Source of the DNA: Rhineura floridana | Taxonomy: Eukaryota; Chordata; Lepidosauria; Squamata; Rhineuridae | DNA: 64,000 bases | Direction: 5' to 3' | Assembly: GCF_030035675.1 (NCBI RefSeq) | Contig: NC_084489.1 | Coordinates: 73,592,270-73,656,269, forward strand | Shown here: positions 49,121-60,641 of the stretch, one piece after another | How positions within the stretch are numbered: position 1 is the stretch's first letter | How the letters are laid out: every line of letters starts with the position of its first letter | Program-made: the position numbers and the translations under genes | Notes under the pieces: model-generated | The model's input: the letters and a program-made list of their open reading frames with translations, nothing else | Database searches by the model: none | What the model was told of the DNA's origin: nothing

Positions 49121-49517
49121 AGCACACACACCCCGCTGCTCCAGAGTGGCCAGTGGCAAGGAACTCCATTACACCCACAGGAAATTCAAACTTTTGCGCT
49201 GTTACGGTCAAGCGCATGCGCGATATTGTGCTTCATTGCAAAGGGGAGAGGAGCATACGTCATATTTTGTGGACCAATTGGCTGATAGGGGGAGTGTTAT
49301 GGGCGGAGCTGGGAAAAAGCGAGAAGAAGTACGGGTCATCCCACTGCATGTGCGGGCGCAAAAACAGCATTTTTTTTAATCGAGAAAGAGCAAACAAACA
49401 GGCAAAGTGAGGACTGTCAGGTGACGAACCGGATATGGAAAACATGGATTATCCCGCTCCGTTTGGATGAGCCCTAAGACTTCTGGATATTAGGTGTGCC
49501 TAGTATTTTCTCATCCA

Positions 49518-50710
49518 GGGCTTGTTTACATGGGACCTAAGATCCACGATAAAAATGTTGCTTTTTCCATCACGATTGATTTTGACAGTTCACATACTTC
49601 CGCCCTCGCTACGAATAAATTGGCTGTTTTTCTTTGTAGCATTCACACGCGTGTGCGTTTATTGCTATCAGTGTTTCCTTGTTGCCACGCCCACACATTA
49701 CTATGTTAACTGCGGAGGCGGGAAAGGGGCGATGTTTCCCTAAATGAAGGAATAGGCGCTTGAAAGAAAGGGAATAGCTCCCAGCCATGGCTGTTAAGCT
49801 GTCCCTGTGCGAGATTGGTGTGCCTTTGGCACCCCAGGACAAACCTCAGCATGCATTCTGGGAAACATAAAAAATCCCCAAACAATTATCTTTACAGAGA
49901 CATTAAAAGCAGCTACTAAAGGAAGCATTGACTGTTTAATATTATCGCTCTCCGTGAGTGGAGCAGATGCTGGGATGAGATGCCAAGGCAGCTCCCCTTT
50001 CCCTTGTGCTTTTGGGCGCTTATAAATTACCCCAGCGGCGCCTTTGCCAGCCTCCTCTCACCGTGGCTGCGAAAAGGGCACATGCATCAACCCGAGGGGG
50101 GGGAGAGATCCAGCTTTGGAAGGTAGTGGAGGGATGCTACGAGGCAGAAGAGGTCCTCCACACACACACTTTCTCACACTCTCTCTCTCTCTCACACACA
50201 CACACAGACACGGTAGACGTAAACAACAATGCCAAAATCACAGCTCCAAGGAAGGAATTTTACGAGCTCTAGCCCTGCTACCCTTGGGGAGTTGTTGGTG
50301 TCGAGAATGAAGGGGCGGGGAATGTGATTTTGTTTAAAGGAGAGGGGGAGGAAATGTATTGGGGGGAAGCGGGAGAAAGTGGGAGAAAGGAAGGCGAGAG
50401 CAACCGGAAGTTGCTTTGTCCAGGGCAGGAAACAAAATGACGCCCAGAGACAATTAAAGTGGCGGAGAAAAGGGAGGATCTAATGGTGAAGAAACTGAGC
50501 AGCCAAGAATGGCTCTTAAAAGGTAATACACGGTAGAAGCAGGTGCGGATTTTAAAAGCAAATTTGGGTTTTTGTCGCATCCATTTAATCCAGAGTTAAA
50601 GGCAAAAGCAGTAGAATGCACGTGTGTTGGCTAAAAGGTCAAGTAAACGGTCCAAATTAAAAGGATCTGCAAAAAGCACCAGATGCTTTTTTGGGCATGT
50701 AAACAGGCCC
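49518..50710. mobile_element. candidate 1.2-kb non-autonomous DNA transposon
   Basis: Termini GGGCTTGTTTACATG (left) and, reversed, GGGCCTGTTTACATG (right) are inverted with one mismatch in 15. Flanks tcatcca/tcagcca could be a 7-bp duplication. It lies 40 bp from the element at 47491-49477 and has the same style (G+C-rich middle, no transposase). A CA/TC microsatellite lies inside at 50158-50206. Confidence 0.55.
50158..50206. repeat. compound (CA)n/(TC)n microsatellite
   Basis: CA and TC dinucleotide runs alternating. Confidence 0.85.
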
Positions 50711-51599
50711 TCAGCCACTAATCAGATCCAGCTCTACGTTGTTTTATCATGGCTAAAAAGGTATTGATGCTCCCCAACCAGTTATAAAAACAGGAACTTC
50801 ATGCTATGACAACAAAGCACAGCTGCAAGAAGAGGTATGGCAAGCCTTGAGTCATATGGAAAAGCAGTTATTAAACTAAAATCAATCGGCAGTGAACTGT
50901 ATCACATCTATTGTACTCTCATCCCTTGCAAGTCTGGCAAGTATGCTAAGCTGCTAAGACCTTGACATTTTGATGAGATGCAAGTACGAAACCTAGAAAC
51001 ATAGGAAAGGATCAATAAATGACCACAGCATGCTTGATTGGTAGAGCTTAATGTATCAAAAAGTGTTCCCTGTTGCAATGAAACATTAAGTAACAAGCAT
51101 CGGCCTTCATAATATACCCACCATAAACTTATGCTAACAACAGATCTCCATGGATTAATGCAACAGTAGAGTGTTATGTGATTGGAGCATTTCCATATTT
51201 ATGATCCTTAAGCGTGCTAAACATAAGGATTCAGATGGTATTAGGTAAGCCTGTGTAGTATCCATAGCAGTAGGTGACTTAGTCACTCCCTTGTTTTCTG
51301 CAACTCTTTCCACGTAAATGGGGAAAAAATTGGTCAAGGTCTGATATGGCGTACAATCCTCCATCACATCATTATCATCCGAATATTACAAGTTAAAATA
51401 CCAGCCAAGCAGAACAGATGAATTAACAACCTTTCCCTTGACAGCACATAGATATATGAGCTGACCAGTCAACCAAACATCTCCCTTGCCAGACTCATTT
51501 GCTCAGGGCAGGGCTGTTGCTGCTATCAGATCAGATGCTGATCTTCAAAAGGATGGTAGTCTAATTGTTTGGGACTGGCAGGGCAGACAGAAGGGCAAC
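50711..51599. other. intergenic DNA, unassigned
   Basis: No repeat or gene recognised. Confidence 0.35.
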
Positions 51600-51990
51600 A
51601 GTAGGTGGCGTCAGAGCTAAGGACAGGCAAGTTCAAACTTTGTCCCCATCTTCCTCCCTGCTGAGTTCTACAAGGACAACACTGAGACTAAGGAAGAGGA
51701 AACTGACAGCCAGTGAAACCCCTTAGACTTGTAATTGTATTTAGTCTATGGCTGCATACACACCATACATTTAAAGCATGTGACTTCCCCCCAAAAACCC
51801 TGGGAACTATATTTTGTCCCTCCCAGAGATACCCTTCCCAGTGCCCTTAACAAACTACAGTTCCCAGGATTCTTTGGGGAAAGTTGTGTGCTTTACATGT
51901 ATGGCAAGTAAGCAGTCTATGTAACCCACCCTGGGACCTTGGGATGAACAGCGGGTAAGATATACAAGAAATAACTAAAATAAAATAATT
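51600..51990 (+). mobile_element. LINE/SINE-like retroposon split by a MITE
   Basis: The left part ('cctccctgctgagttctaca') recurs at 62062. The right part after the MITE reads 'gtaacccaccctgggacctt' then an (aaat)-rich tail. The MITE at 51751-51913 separates 'tttagtctatg' from its continuation. Confidence 0.55.
51751..51913. mobile_element. palindromic MITE ('accatac-atttaaag' family) with exact 8-bp TSD
   Basis: 163 bp. The ends 'gctgcatacacaccatacat' and 'tttacatgtatggcaagtaagc' are partly inverted, as are the inner arms 'aaaaccctgggaacta' and 'agttcccaggattctttggg'. AGTCTATG occurs at 51743-51750 and 51914-51921. The 8-bp duplication fits hAT. Confidence 0.85.
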
Positions 51991-52599
51991 GGGGCATAGG
52001 ATTTCTCTGCATATCTTTACTTATTTATTTTTATATTTTATCATTTTAATGTTTTGAAACAAAATGATTGAAGCGCAAAAAAAGGACAATATACTAGGAG
52101 GCTGTCACACTAAAATAGATGCAACTTAATCTTATCAGGTGTCACATGCATTTGCAAAAGCACAAGGATGCTTAATTTTACAAAGCATAAAGGAAGGTTG
52201 TTGAAGGCAGTGGGGACTGGAGGATAGTGTTATGGTCTGGGTCCAGAATGCATGTCACATTTTATTTCATTTATTTACCTTACTATCCCAGAACAAATGT
52301 TTCTGTGCTTTCTGTATACATACACAAACCCCTTCTGGAACAGCTGGTTTTTTAAAAACTTGAGTATACCCTGAATGCACCAAACCTCTCACAGTTCAAA
52401 TTGACATGAATGGGAGTGGGACACAGAGGTGCAACAGTTAAATTTCACAATTTCACCATCAAGATAGGAAAATATTCCAGTCTAAAGGAAGAGGGTGGAG
52501 CAACAGCCAGGAAGACCAAGAGCACCCCATTTATCCTCAAGTGAGTCATACAAAAATCTGTGCAAATTTTTGCACAAAAGTAAACCAGAAAGTGGAGCA

Positions 52600-52735
52600 T
52601 AAGTATCAGCTGGTAATTCCATGGCCAGCTTGTGACTATTGTTTTGTGGGGTTTAACACTGTATTTTAAACTTCTGCAACCCACCTTGGGTCCTAATAGT
52701 GAAGGATGAGCAATAATTGTTGTTATAACCGGAAA
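52600..52735 (+). mobile_element. LINE 3' tail
   Basis: 'gcaacccaccttgggtccta' preceded by T-rich sequence and followed by 'gagcaataattgttgttataa', a diverged LINE tail. Confidence 0.4.
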
Positions 52736-52755
52736 TCAGGCCTTCGTGCTGATAG

Positions 52756-53324
52756 TGTCATGAGCCCTGCTGGAGGGGGGTGGACTGATGAGAACGAAGC
52801 GGAGGAGGAGTTAGAGTGGGATGGTTGAGCCAAGCAGGGAGTTGGATTCAGAAGGCACCCCAGCTCTGGACTTTGACAGCTCAACCCAGCAGCTCTGGAT
52901 AGCCCTGTGGAGAGTTACCCTGACCAGCCAGTTGTTTCCGAGCCTGACGCTTCCCCTCTCCCAGCGCCCATGTCACCTGCAGGCAGCCCTCCTCCCTCTC
53001 AGGGGGAAGACGGGACGGTGATGGGGGCTCCACCTTCGCTTTGCACCAGGAGGCAAAAGCGGTGGGAAATTCAACAGACACAGTTGCGACACAAGTAGGG
53101 TGCCCGCCCAGCCTTACTTAAGCTGGCGGGGGGGGGGGAGTAGTTGCTGACTCAGCATCTTAGTGCAGCAAAGTTGTGCCTAGTTAGACCTAGAGAGATC
53201 CTGAGTTCTGACTAAGCCGTAAATAGATTCATGAAGTGCACTGAACTGAAACTTTATCTTACTTCAATAAAAGAAAAAACGACAGCTGTGTCTGAGTCTG
53301 AGTTCTTCAAGTTTGGGCAGGACA
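52756..53324 (+). mobile_element. solo LTR (family A, copy 3)
   Basis: 569 bp, TGTCATGAGCCC... to ...GGGCAGGACA, AATAAA at 53266-53271, flanks gatag/gttag (4 of 5 matching). The 3' ~200 bp ('gactcagcatct...' onward) aligns with copies 1 and 2. No internal region. An old solo copy. Confidence 0.7.
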
Positions 53325-54344
53325 GTTAGCACCCAGCTTCTGGTCTGTCCTCCCTCAGGTAATTCATGAAGTAGATATAGTAATGAATTACCATAAACAC
53401 CTCTTTAAAACATATATGTCTATAAAAAAAGAATATTTACATACTCCAAACTGTTAGTGGTGGTGAATAAAAACTTGAAGTACTTTTCACGCTAGAAGCA
53501 TTATAAAATATATCTTAAATTGTTATGATCATTAGTTGATAGATAGGATTATGTGTGACAGGGAAAGGTTAAATTCACTTTTTTGTTGTTTTTCAAACAG
53601 AGCAACAGCAAACAGTCCTCCAGCATCTTCAAAACTAAATCTTACTGAAGTGAGCTTTGTAAGAAAGAGCCTGCCTCATCAGGTGCCATGTTGAACCTTG
53701 TCATTTCCCTCTGATTCATCCAGCTGTTTGTGGGAACACCTCACCCCCCTGACCAAACAGCCGCTGGCCTTTAGCTGAATCCAAAGAGCATAACACTGTC
53801 CATAGATCAGTCTGGGAGTGGACTATCTTGGCAATTCAACAGTACTGATAGTCCCAAGGAAAGCAACACGGTTTACTCATGAGTCTCTATTAAGATAATG
53901 CTATAAATACATACTGCAAGTCAGGCCTGACAGCTCTGGCCAAAGCGGGTATGACTCTACTGAATTTCTGCCACACTGCAATTAAGATGGGTGTGCTTTG
54001 CCCATCACATCAGCAACAGCTTCAGTGCTCTGGAATGTCACCTTGCACACTCCCCCCCAGGCCTTCCTTTCGTTTGGGAGTGTGAGATAGCATCCGAATA
54101 GGGAGCTAGCAATGCTATCGACTGAAGGAGGAAGGTGGAGCACAGAAATGATAAAGTCAGCCTCCTCCTCCTCCTCCTCCTCGAAGATTACCAAGTGATG
54201 AAAACAGCCATCACCACATTCCCCCGACAACGCTCAACCTCATGCCATGCACATTAATGCAGCAGATAAGCTGACAGTGTATTCTCTTCTGCTGACTTTT
54301 ACAGGTCTCCATTTATTTGCCATGCTGCCAGGGGACTGTGCTGT
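53325..54344. other. intergenic DNA, mostly unassigned
   Basis: 53600-53690 may be a diverged interspersed repeat, and a (CTC)n run lies at 54166-54183. No gene supported. Confidence 0.35.
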
Positions 54345-54352
54345 CAAATAGG

Positions 54353-54746
54353 CAGTACTGTAGTGGCAAATTCAGAAGTGAAGGGTAGTCACAGCCACAC
54401 ACCCTCCCCACCTTTTTTCCTGCTGGGTTAAGAATGAGATCCTGTCAATGCCTTCTCCCTCAGCAACGGACATCCCTAGGAACTCATCAGCATGAAAGAG
54501 GAAAGTGTTAGCTGCTGAGAAGAATCTTCTCAATGGCTGACTCACCTCCTTTCACTCTGATTGGCTCCAATCAGGAGGAAAGGGCAAGGAAGCATGTTAG
54601 AAGACTCTTCTCAGTGGCTAACACACTTCCCTTTCATGCTGATTGACTTGTAGTATGCTGGAGACACAGGGACCCTGCTGGGACTCTGCTCCCCAAAAAG
54701 GTAATGAGTCTAAGACCTCCAGAGACCCCAGACAACTACACCCCTG
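54353..54746. mobile_element. 394-bp non-autonomous hAT element with exact 8-bp TSD
   Basis: CAAATAGG occurs at 54345-54352 and again at 54747-54754. The left end is CAGTACTGTAGTGGC and the right end, reversed, CAGGGGTGTAGTTGTC. The inside has two related ~100-bp units, each with an 'agaagantcttctca' palindrome (about 54518 and 54600). I do not know this family by name. Confidence 0.85.
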
Positions 54747-54754
54747 CAAATAGG

Positions 54755-55045
54755 GATGGTTGAATCTGTCAGTTTCTCCCTGCTGCTCATTTTTCCAGGC
54801 TTTACTTCAATTCTCCACATTTTCATATCAGTCCGCATGTGCTTTGTAAAAGTCCTTATGAAACACATTTAGTGCACATTTCTCCCAATGCACACAATTT
54901 GGCAAAGCAGTTTTCCCTAATGTAATGCATTTTTTGTATGGTATTTTCACTAAAGTGCAAATGTGATAGATTCTGCTTTAAATGCAATTTGAATCTAATT
55001 TCTCCCTTCTCCCTACGGTCAAAGTAGAGGATGCTCATCTGCCCC
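54755..55045 (+). mobile_element. family Y repeat, copy 1
   Basis: 'gggatggttgaatctgtcag', 'ctccacattttcatatcagt', 'gcacatttctcccaatgca' and 'aagcagttttccctaatgta' align in order with copy 2 at 55822-56110. Confidence 0.65.
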
Positions 55046-55821
55046 CTCCCCCATAGAGAAACCAAGAGGGTCCAACGATCAATATCCTTTCTCCAGGCTT
55101 CAGGTTGTGAATCTGATCCAGTCTCTTAGCTGGAAGCGCCACTCCACACCTTTATCATTCTCAGCCAACATTGTTTCTCCCTCAACTAGGGCCTGTGATT
55201 CAAACTTCATCACATGTCAAGTGTTCCGTACACATCTAAAGAATTTTATATTTTAGATTCTTCCTCTTCTGCCCCCATCTCCCCCACCCCTATTTTCTCT
55301 GACAGCAACACCTTAAAGGCAACAAATCAAGGGACATTTCTGGGAAGGCAGTCAATACTTGTGGAGGCCAAGGAAGGAACTCAGTCCCCAACAATGAAAT
55401 AAATTAGGACATTGTCGCTATTGATCAATATTTGTCTCCAGCTCCAGCTAGCAGTGTTGAGAAAACAGACACGCTTGTTTTCAAAAGATAGCAAGTTGGA
55501 AATGGGACTTTGCTTATGTGCCAAAAGGGCACTCGTTGCACAGAAAAGTTAGTCATAATGATAGGACACAATTCATGCTAAAGGAAGCAGGATTAGAGCT
55601 AAGGGGGAATTGGGTCTAGGGTAGGAAAAGAGATGAGAAAATCAAGAGATTGTTGCCAAGTGCCTGAAAAACACCAACATGGGTGCCAGGCAAACTTCTC
55701 TGGGTAGAGTACTCCAAAGCTAGGGTGCCAACACAGAAAAAAATCCCATTGCCTTGTACCCACCCTCTGTAGCTCAGAAAGTGGGAGACAAGAGCCTCTG
55801 CCTGTGATCTCAAAGTACAGA
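55046..55821. other. intergenic DNA, unassigned
   Basis: No repeat or gene recognised. Confidence 0.35.
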
Positions 55822-56152
55822 CAGATCAGGATGGATGAATCTGTTAATTTCAATTTCTCTTCAATTCTCATTTTTCCAATCTTAAATTTGCTTCTCCACA
55901 TTTCCACATCAGTTGGCAATTTTAAAAAAAGTCCTCATGAAAATTCACCTGCATTTTGGTGTGAATTTCTCCTAATATACGCATGTTTCTATGCAGTTTC
56001 CCCCGATATACACTTTTTTTTTTTTGCAAAGCAATTTCCCCCTCATATAACACATTCTTATATGCTGTTTACATTAACACAGGCATTTTTATGCACACTT
56101 TACCCTAGGACAGCCTTTCCCAACTAGTGGGCCACCAGGTGTTGTTGGACCA

Positions 56153-56965
56153 TGTGACGTCCTTCCCTGGCTCTCCCTGTCAGGTTCCCACCTGCTTGTG
56201 GCTACTGCCTTTCACTAGGCACCACCAGGGATACCACCAGTCCCCCTGCTAGGCAGCGCCACCAGTCACATCCTATAACCAATACTCCCAGAGACTTTGC
56301 CTGAGTCTCTCTCTAGCTGGTTATTTTTGTGACTGCGTGCTTATGCTGTTCCCAACCCCCTTGTATCTTTATAGATAACGCATACAACTCTGGGTTGCTC
56401 TGGATACTTGAATTGTTATTATTCCTCCCTTCACCGCTGCCACCATTAGATACTGTTTCTGTTCAGCCTTGGTAATTACCTTGCCCTCCCTTCTGTTATG
56501 TATATCCCCCAGCCAAGGATCAGGCCTTTGGTAAACCAAATAAGTATTTATTAAATATCAGAAATAACAAGATTAGTTTTAGAATGTTTCACAAGCGTAT
56601 GGTTTCATCTATTCCTGTTTTGTACTTGACTTATTATTAATCAGAACTCCAACTCCCTCTTTCTCCACACTCCTGACCTCCACCCTCAAACACCTCTTTC
56701 TCCACACTCCCAACATCCACCACCAAACACCTTCTTCTCCACCCTACTAACATCCACCACCAAACACCTTCTTCTCCACCCTACTAACATCCACCACCAG
56801 ATTCAACTGTCATTCTTCCATTTATACTCCCAGCCATTCAAACGCTCAGCCAATCATCCAGCATTCTACTGCTCATGTACTCCCCCTCCTCTTTCACTCC
56901 ACTTACCATATGTCTTCTATATAAACAGCACTTACCATATTTACACTATAAGCAGGAACATCACA
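56153..56965 (-). repeat. 3' LTR of the Gmr1-like element
   Basis: 813 bp, with TGTGA...TCACA termini. Holds two full 37-bp tandem units ('aacatccaccaccaaacacc' type) at about 56710-56800. Shorter than the 5' LTR, partly because it has one fewer tandem unit. Confidence 0.92.
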
Positions 56966-57270
56966 TCCCCCCCCTTAAAATAACAGCAAAGTATTATTCC
57001 TGCTCTAGGATTCATACGACGCGTTAACAATAAAAAACAAGTCTCTTTGGGGAAAATGTCTTTTTTGCACCCACGTCTGGGTCACGTCACTGCAGTCCCG
57101 GCCACCTGCCTTGAAAGTCCATTGGCCAATACATTGTCCTTGCCTTTGATGAACTTGAAGTCCACCTGGTAATCTTGTAGAGCCCAGGACCACCTCTGCA
57201 GCATAGTGTTATGATTTTTCATAGTCTGTAACCATAACAATGCTTGATGATCCGTCGTCACTGTAAATCT

Positions 57271-58062
57271 TCATCCCCACACGTATGGGCGCAACTTGCT
57301 CAGTCCCCACACGACCGCTAGGCACTCCTTTTGGACCGACGAATAATTCTTCTCCCTCGATGTCAGCTTGCGACTAAGATATGCCACTGGATGTCTGGTG
57401 CCTCCTCTCTCTTGTAGCAAGACGATTCGCAGCGCTAGGTCCGACGCATCCGTAGCCACGGTGAATGGTTGCTCGTAATCTGGTGCTATTAATACAGGCC
57501 CTTGGCACAAGGCTTGCTTCAGAAGGTCAAAAGCCTTTTGACATTCATCCGTCCACACCACACGCTCAGCACACTTTTTCCTTGTTAGCTCATGCAAGGG
57601 GGTTGCGATTTCCCCAAAATCTTTTACAAATTTATGGTAAAAACCAGCCACACCTAAAAATGCCCTAACTTGTTTCTTAGTTAAGGGGATGGGCCACGAT
57701 TGTATTGCCTCAACTTTGCTCCATAAGGGGGTTATTTTCCCACTCCCCACCTTATGTCCTAAATAGATCACTTCATTCAACCCAAACTGGTATTTCTTGG
57801 CTTTTATTGTTAGCCCTGCTTTCTTAAATGCCTCTAATAATGCTGTCAGGTGTTGGACATGCGCAGGCACCGACTTGCTGAAAATGGCCACATCATCTAT
57901 ATAGACCACTGTGAAATCTGACATGCCTCGCAACACAATATTAATTAGTCTCTGAAAAGAACTTGGTGAGTTCCTTAGTCCCATGGGTAAAGTCACAAAC
58001 TCATATAACCCATCTGTTGTACAGTTTTGGCTCTGGATTGCTCGTCTAATTCCATCTGCCAA
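57271..58062 (-). mobile_element. reverse transcriptase/RNase H part (fossil)
   Basis: A Ty3/gypsy-type reverse transcriptase region with the LPMGLRNSPSSFQ and YIDD motifs, the thumb 'FLGVAGFYHKFVKDF' block, and an RNase H start (DASD...). Part of the element at 56153-61547. It belongs to the broken pol region. Confidence 0.9.
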
Positions 58063-58078
58063 AACCCTTTACACAGAT

Positions 58079-58780
58079 CTATGGTAGAGATAATGGTTGC
58101 TGGATGGTAGTTGCCTTTAAATGTTTTAGACCACAACACTTCCACATACATTGCGTCACTTCTCCCATGAATACACTGCCTTGATCCGTCAACACTTCAT
58201 GAGGGAAACCCAGTCTCATAAAGATTTTTAATAAAGCCTCTGCCACTACAGGGGCTTCCACGGATCTTAGTGCTTCAGCGTCTGGGTATCTGGTGGCAAA
58301 ATCCACCACCACCATAGATATTTCTTGCCATGCCTTGTGGGTTTGGAAAAAGGGCCCACCAAATCTATTCCCACTCTATAAAAGGGTTGTCCTATTATAG
58401 GAAGGGGCTTCAATGGTGCTTTTGTCTTTACTCCACTTTTCCCCACCTTTTGGCATATGTCACAAGATAAACAATATTGTTTTACGTCTTTAGAAATATT
58501 TGGCCAATAATAGTGTGCAGCCAATCTTTTCTTGGTCTTCTTTATTCCAAGATACCCTGCACATGGGACATCATGGGCTACCTCTAGCAATCTGGCTCTG
58601 TATTTGCTAGGTACCATCAATTGTTTCACTGGTTCACATTCATTCTCTCTCTCAGCAGGCATCCACAGTCTATATAAAATCCCATTCTCACACACAATTT
58701 GATTCCTCAGATTGTCAGTAAAGGGAATCTTTTGTGTAAGGGCTTGGTCCTTCATTTGCTTCAAACTTGCATCCTTATCC
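58079..58780 (-). mobile_element. integrase part (fossil), upstream of reverse transcriptase
   Basis: Zinc-binding segment (YLGIKKTKKRL, CLSCDICQ) followed by core blocks (VGIDLVGPF; DFATRYPDAEAL; TDQGSVF). Its position before the reverse transcriptase is the diagnostic oddity. Broken. Confidence 0.88.
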
Positions 58781-58959
58781 AGCTCTTCCCTGAACTGCTC
58801 TGCCTCTTCACTAGAGACCATTCGATACAGTTTGTCTCTTTTAGCCGGCCTGCCAGGGGTTGCTATGGCGACCTTAGGCTCGATAACAGGTTCCACCCTG
58901 TTTTCTTCGGCCTCTGTTAACATGGTTTCTGTTGCTTTGCCAAGTTGTTGTCTGGTCAC

Positions 58960-59253
58960 CACATATATTTTTCCTTGTGCCCCCATAACATCTCTTCCCA
59001 GTATCACTGGTTCTTGTTGTTGGGTATTAATACCTACTTTACATATTTCCTCCTTTCCTCTCCACTTTAATTTTATCAGGGCCATGGGTATGCTTTCTGG
59101 TTCACCCATCACTCCTTGGATTGTCACCGTTTCCTGAGGTAATATTTCCTCAGATTTTATCAAATCTGGCCTCAGTAACGTCTGAGCGGCACCAGTATCA
59201 AGCAATGACCAATAATTTGCCCCTTGCACACTCACCTCTTCCCTCAGACTCAA
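58960..59253 (-). mobile_element. protease part (fossil)
   Basis: Aspartic protease signature LLDTGAAQTLL, with a later VILGRDVMG block, as expected for a retropepsin. It lies between capsid and integrase. Confidence 0.85.
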
Positions 59254-59264
59254 ATCAAAGTCTT

Positions 59265-60518
59265 TTACATTTTTATCTTGCAGAACTGAACCTTCTTCGC
59301 TTCTAACTCCCTTGGTTCTGTTTTCACTGCCCTTCCCTGAGCAGGATTACTAATGGGGTTGGCAACCTCACATTGAAAACGTAGGTGCCCCGGTCTACCA
59401 CATTTATAACATAATTTCTCCTCCATTTTAGGGTACACAGATCCACTCTGGGGTGTCCTGTGCCCTTCAGACTTTATTGGAGGACTCACTTGCTGTTGTA
59501 CCACATCCTTTATGCCACCATTATATGGTCTGGGTTTAAACTCTCTTGATGTTTTCCCCACCCAGCCAGTTCTATTGGAAGCAAAGTGATCTGCCAACTC
59601 TGCGGCCTCTTGAACAGATGTAGGGGAACGGTCTTTGACAAGGAGTCTTATTTCTGGTGGTAACTGATGGTATAATTGATCCAGTATCATGAGGCTTTTC
59701 ACCTCTTCCACTGACTGAGCTTTGGCACTTCCCATCCACTTTCCAAATATGTCCATCAATTTTGCTCCCAGTTCAACAAAAGACCTCCCTGCTTGGATCT
59801 GACAGTTTCGAAATAACTTCCTAAAGTAGTCAGGTCCCAGTCTGAATCTTTTGTACACTGCCTCTCTAAACTTGGCATATGTGACGGGCCTGTTTGAGGG
59901 AAAATATTGGTATACCTCTGCCAATTCCCCTTTGATCAGATTTGATAAATATTGCATATATTTATCCTCCGGTAGCCCCCACATCTGAGCTGCCTTTTCA
60001 AAGGTGTTGAGGTAAATCTGTGGGTCTTGTCCAGGTTCAAACACCGCAAAATCTTTTGGTGTAACCTTTATTTTGGTTTCATTTCTGTCCTTTCTTGTTT
60101 CATCAGAATGAAACTTCTCTCTTTCAAATTTTAACTTTTCCACCTGTATTTCAGCATCCACTTTCATTCTCTCAATTTCCAACTCCCGCTGCTTTCCTTT
60201 CTCATCAGCCTCCATCACACGTTCCCTTTCCCTCTCCTCAGCCTCCATCCTCAGTTTCATCATCTCAAGCTTATCTTTTTCCTCACTGTCCTTTCTCAAT
60301 TTCTCTCTTAAATACTCTATATAAGCGGGATTGCTTGAGTACCCTTCTGGGTTCTCTTCTCTGACAGGTTGTTTTTGTTGGACAGATGCGAATGCTATCA
60401 ATGCTACCTGCAATTCATCTACCCCTTTACCCTCGTGAGGTAAATTGAACGTTATGCACTTCTCCACCAGCTCCTCTCTTTTCATCTTGATATATTCAGC
60501 CATGTTTTTGGAGTTCAC
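59265..60518 (-). mobile_element. Gag-like part: coiled coil, SCAN-like capsid, zinc knuckle
   Basis: A 417-codon frame. Residues ~65-140 are a charged coiled coil. About 160-320 is a capsid-like helical domain resembling SCAN (QIYLNTFEKAAQMWGL, KGELAEVYQYF, RSFVELGAKL). About 373-386 is a CCHC knuckle (CYKCGRPGHLRFQC). Published work derives the vertebrate SCAN domain from Gmr1-like capsids. Part of a fossil element. Confidence 0.88.
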
Positions 60519-60641
60519 TCACACTTTGCCACACACTCTTTGCCAGTCACTCTCACAAGTAATCTTTATTTGTTATTTCTTTTTGCCACATCACTTTTAG
60601 GGACTCTCTATTGTTCGTATCCCACCACTACAGCCACCACA

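Larger units (their letters stand above)
47491..49477. mobile_element. candidate 2-kb non-autonomous DNA transposon (Harbinger-like termini)
   Basis: The left end reads TAAGGGCTCCAGACG and the right end, reversed, TTAGGGCTCATCCAAACG. Inverted GGGCTC..CARACG termini are therefore flanked by TAA on both sides, a 3-bp target like that of PIF/Harbinger. The inside has high CpG, two direct repeats of about 120 bp (48035-48155 and 49000-49120) and a G-rich, codon-like filler between them. No transposase is visible. An alternative is a CpG island of LARP4B. Confidence 0.45.

Noticed and set aside
34431-56102. Coding exons of LARP4B
   Set aside because: Expected to the right by human synteny, but no La-motif or RRM-like frame is present.
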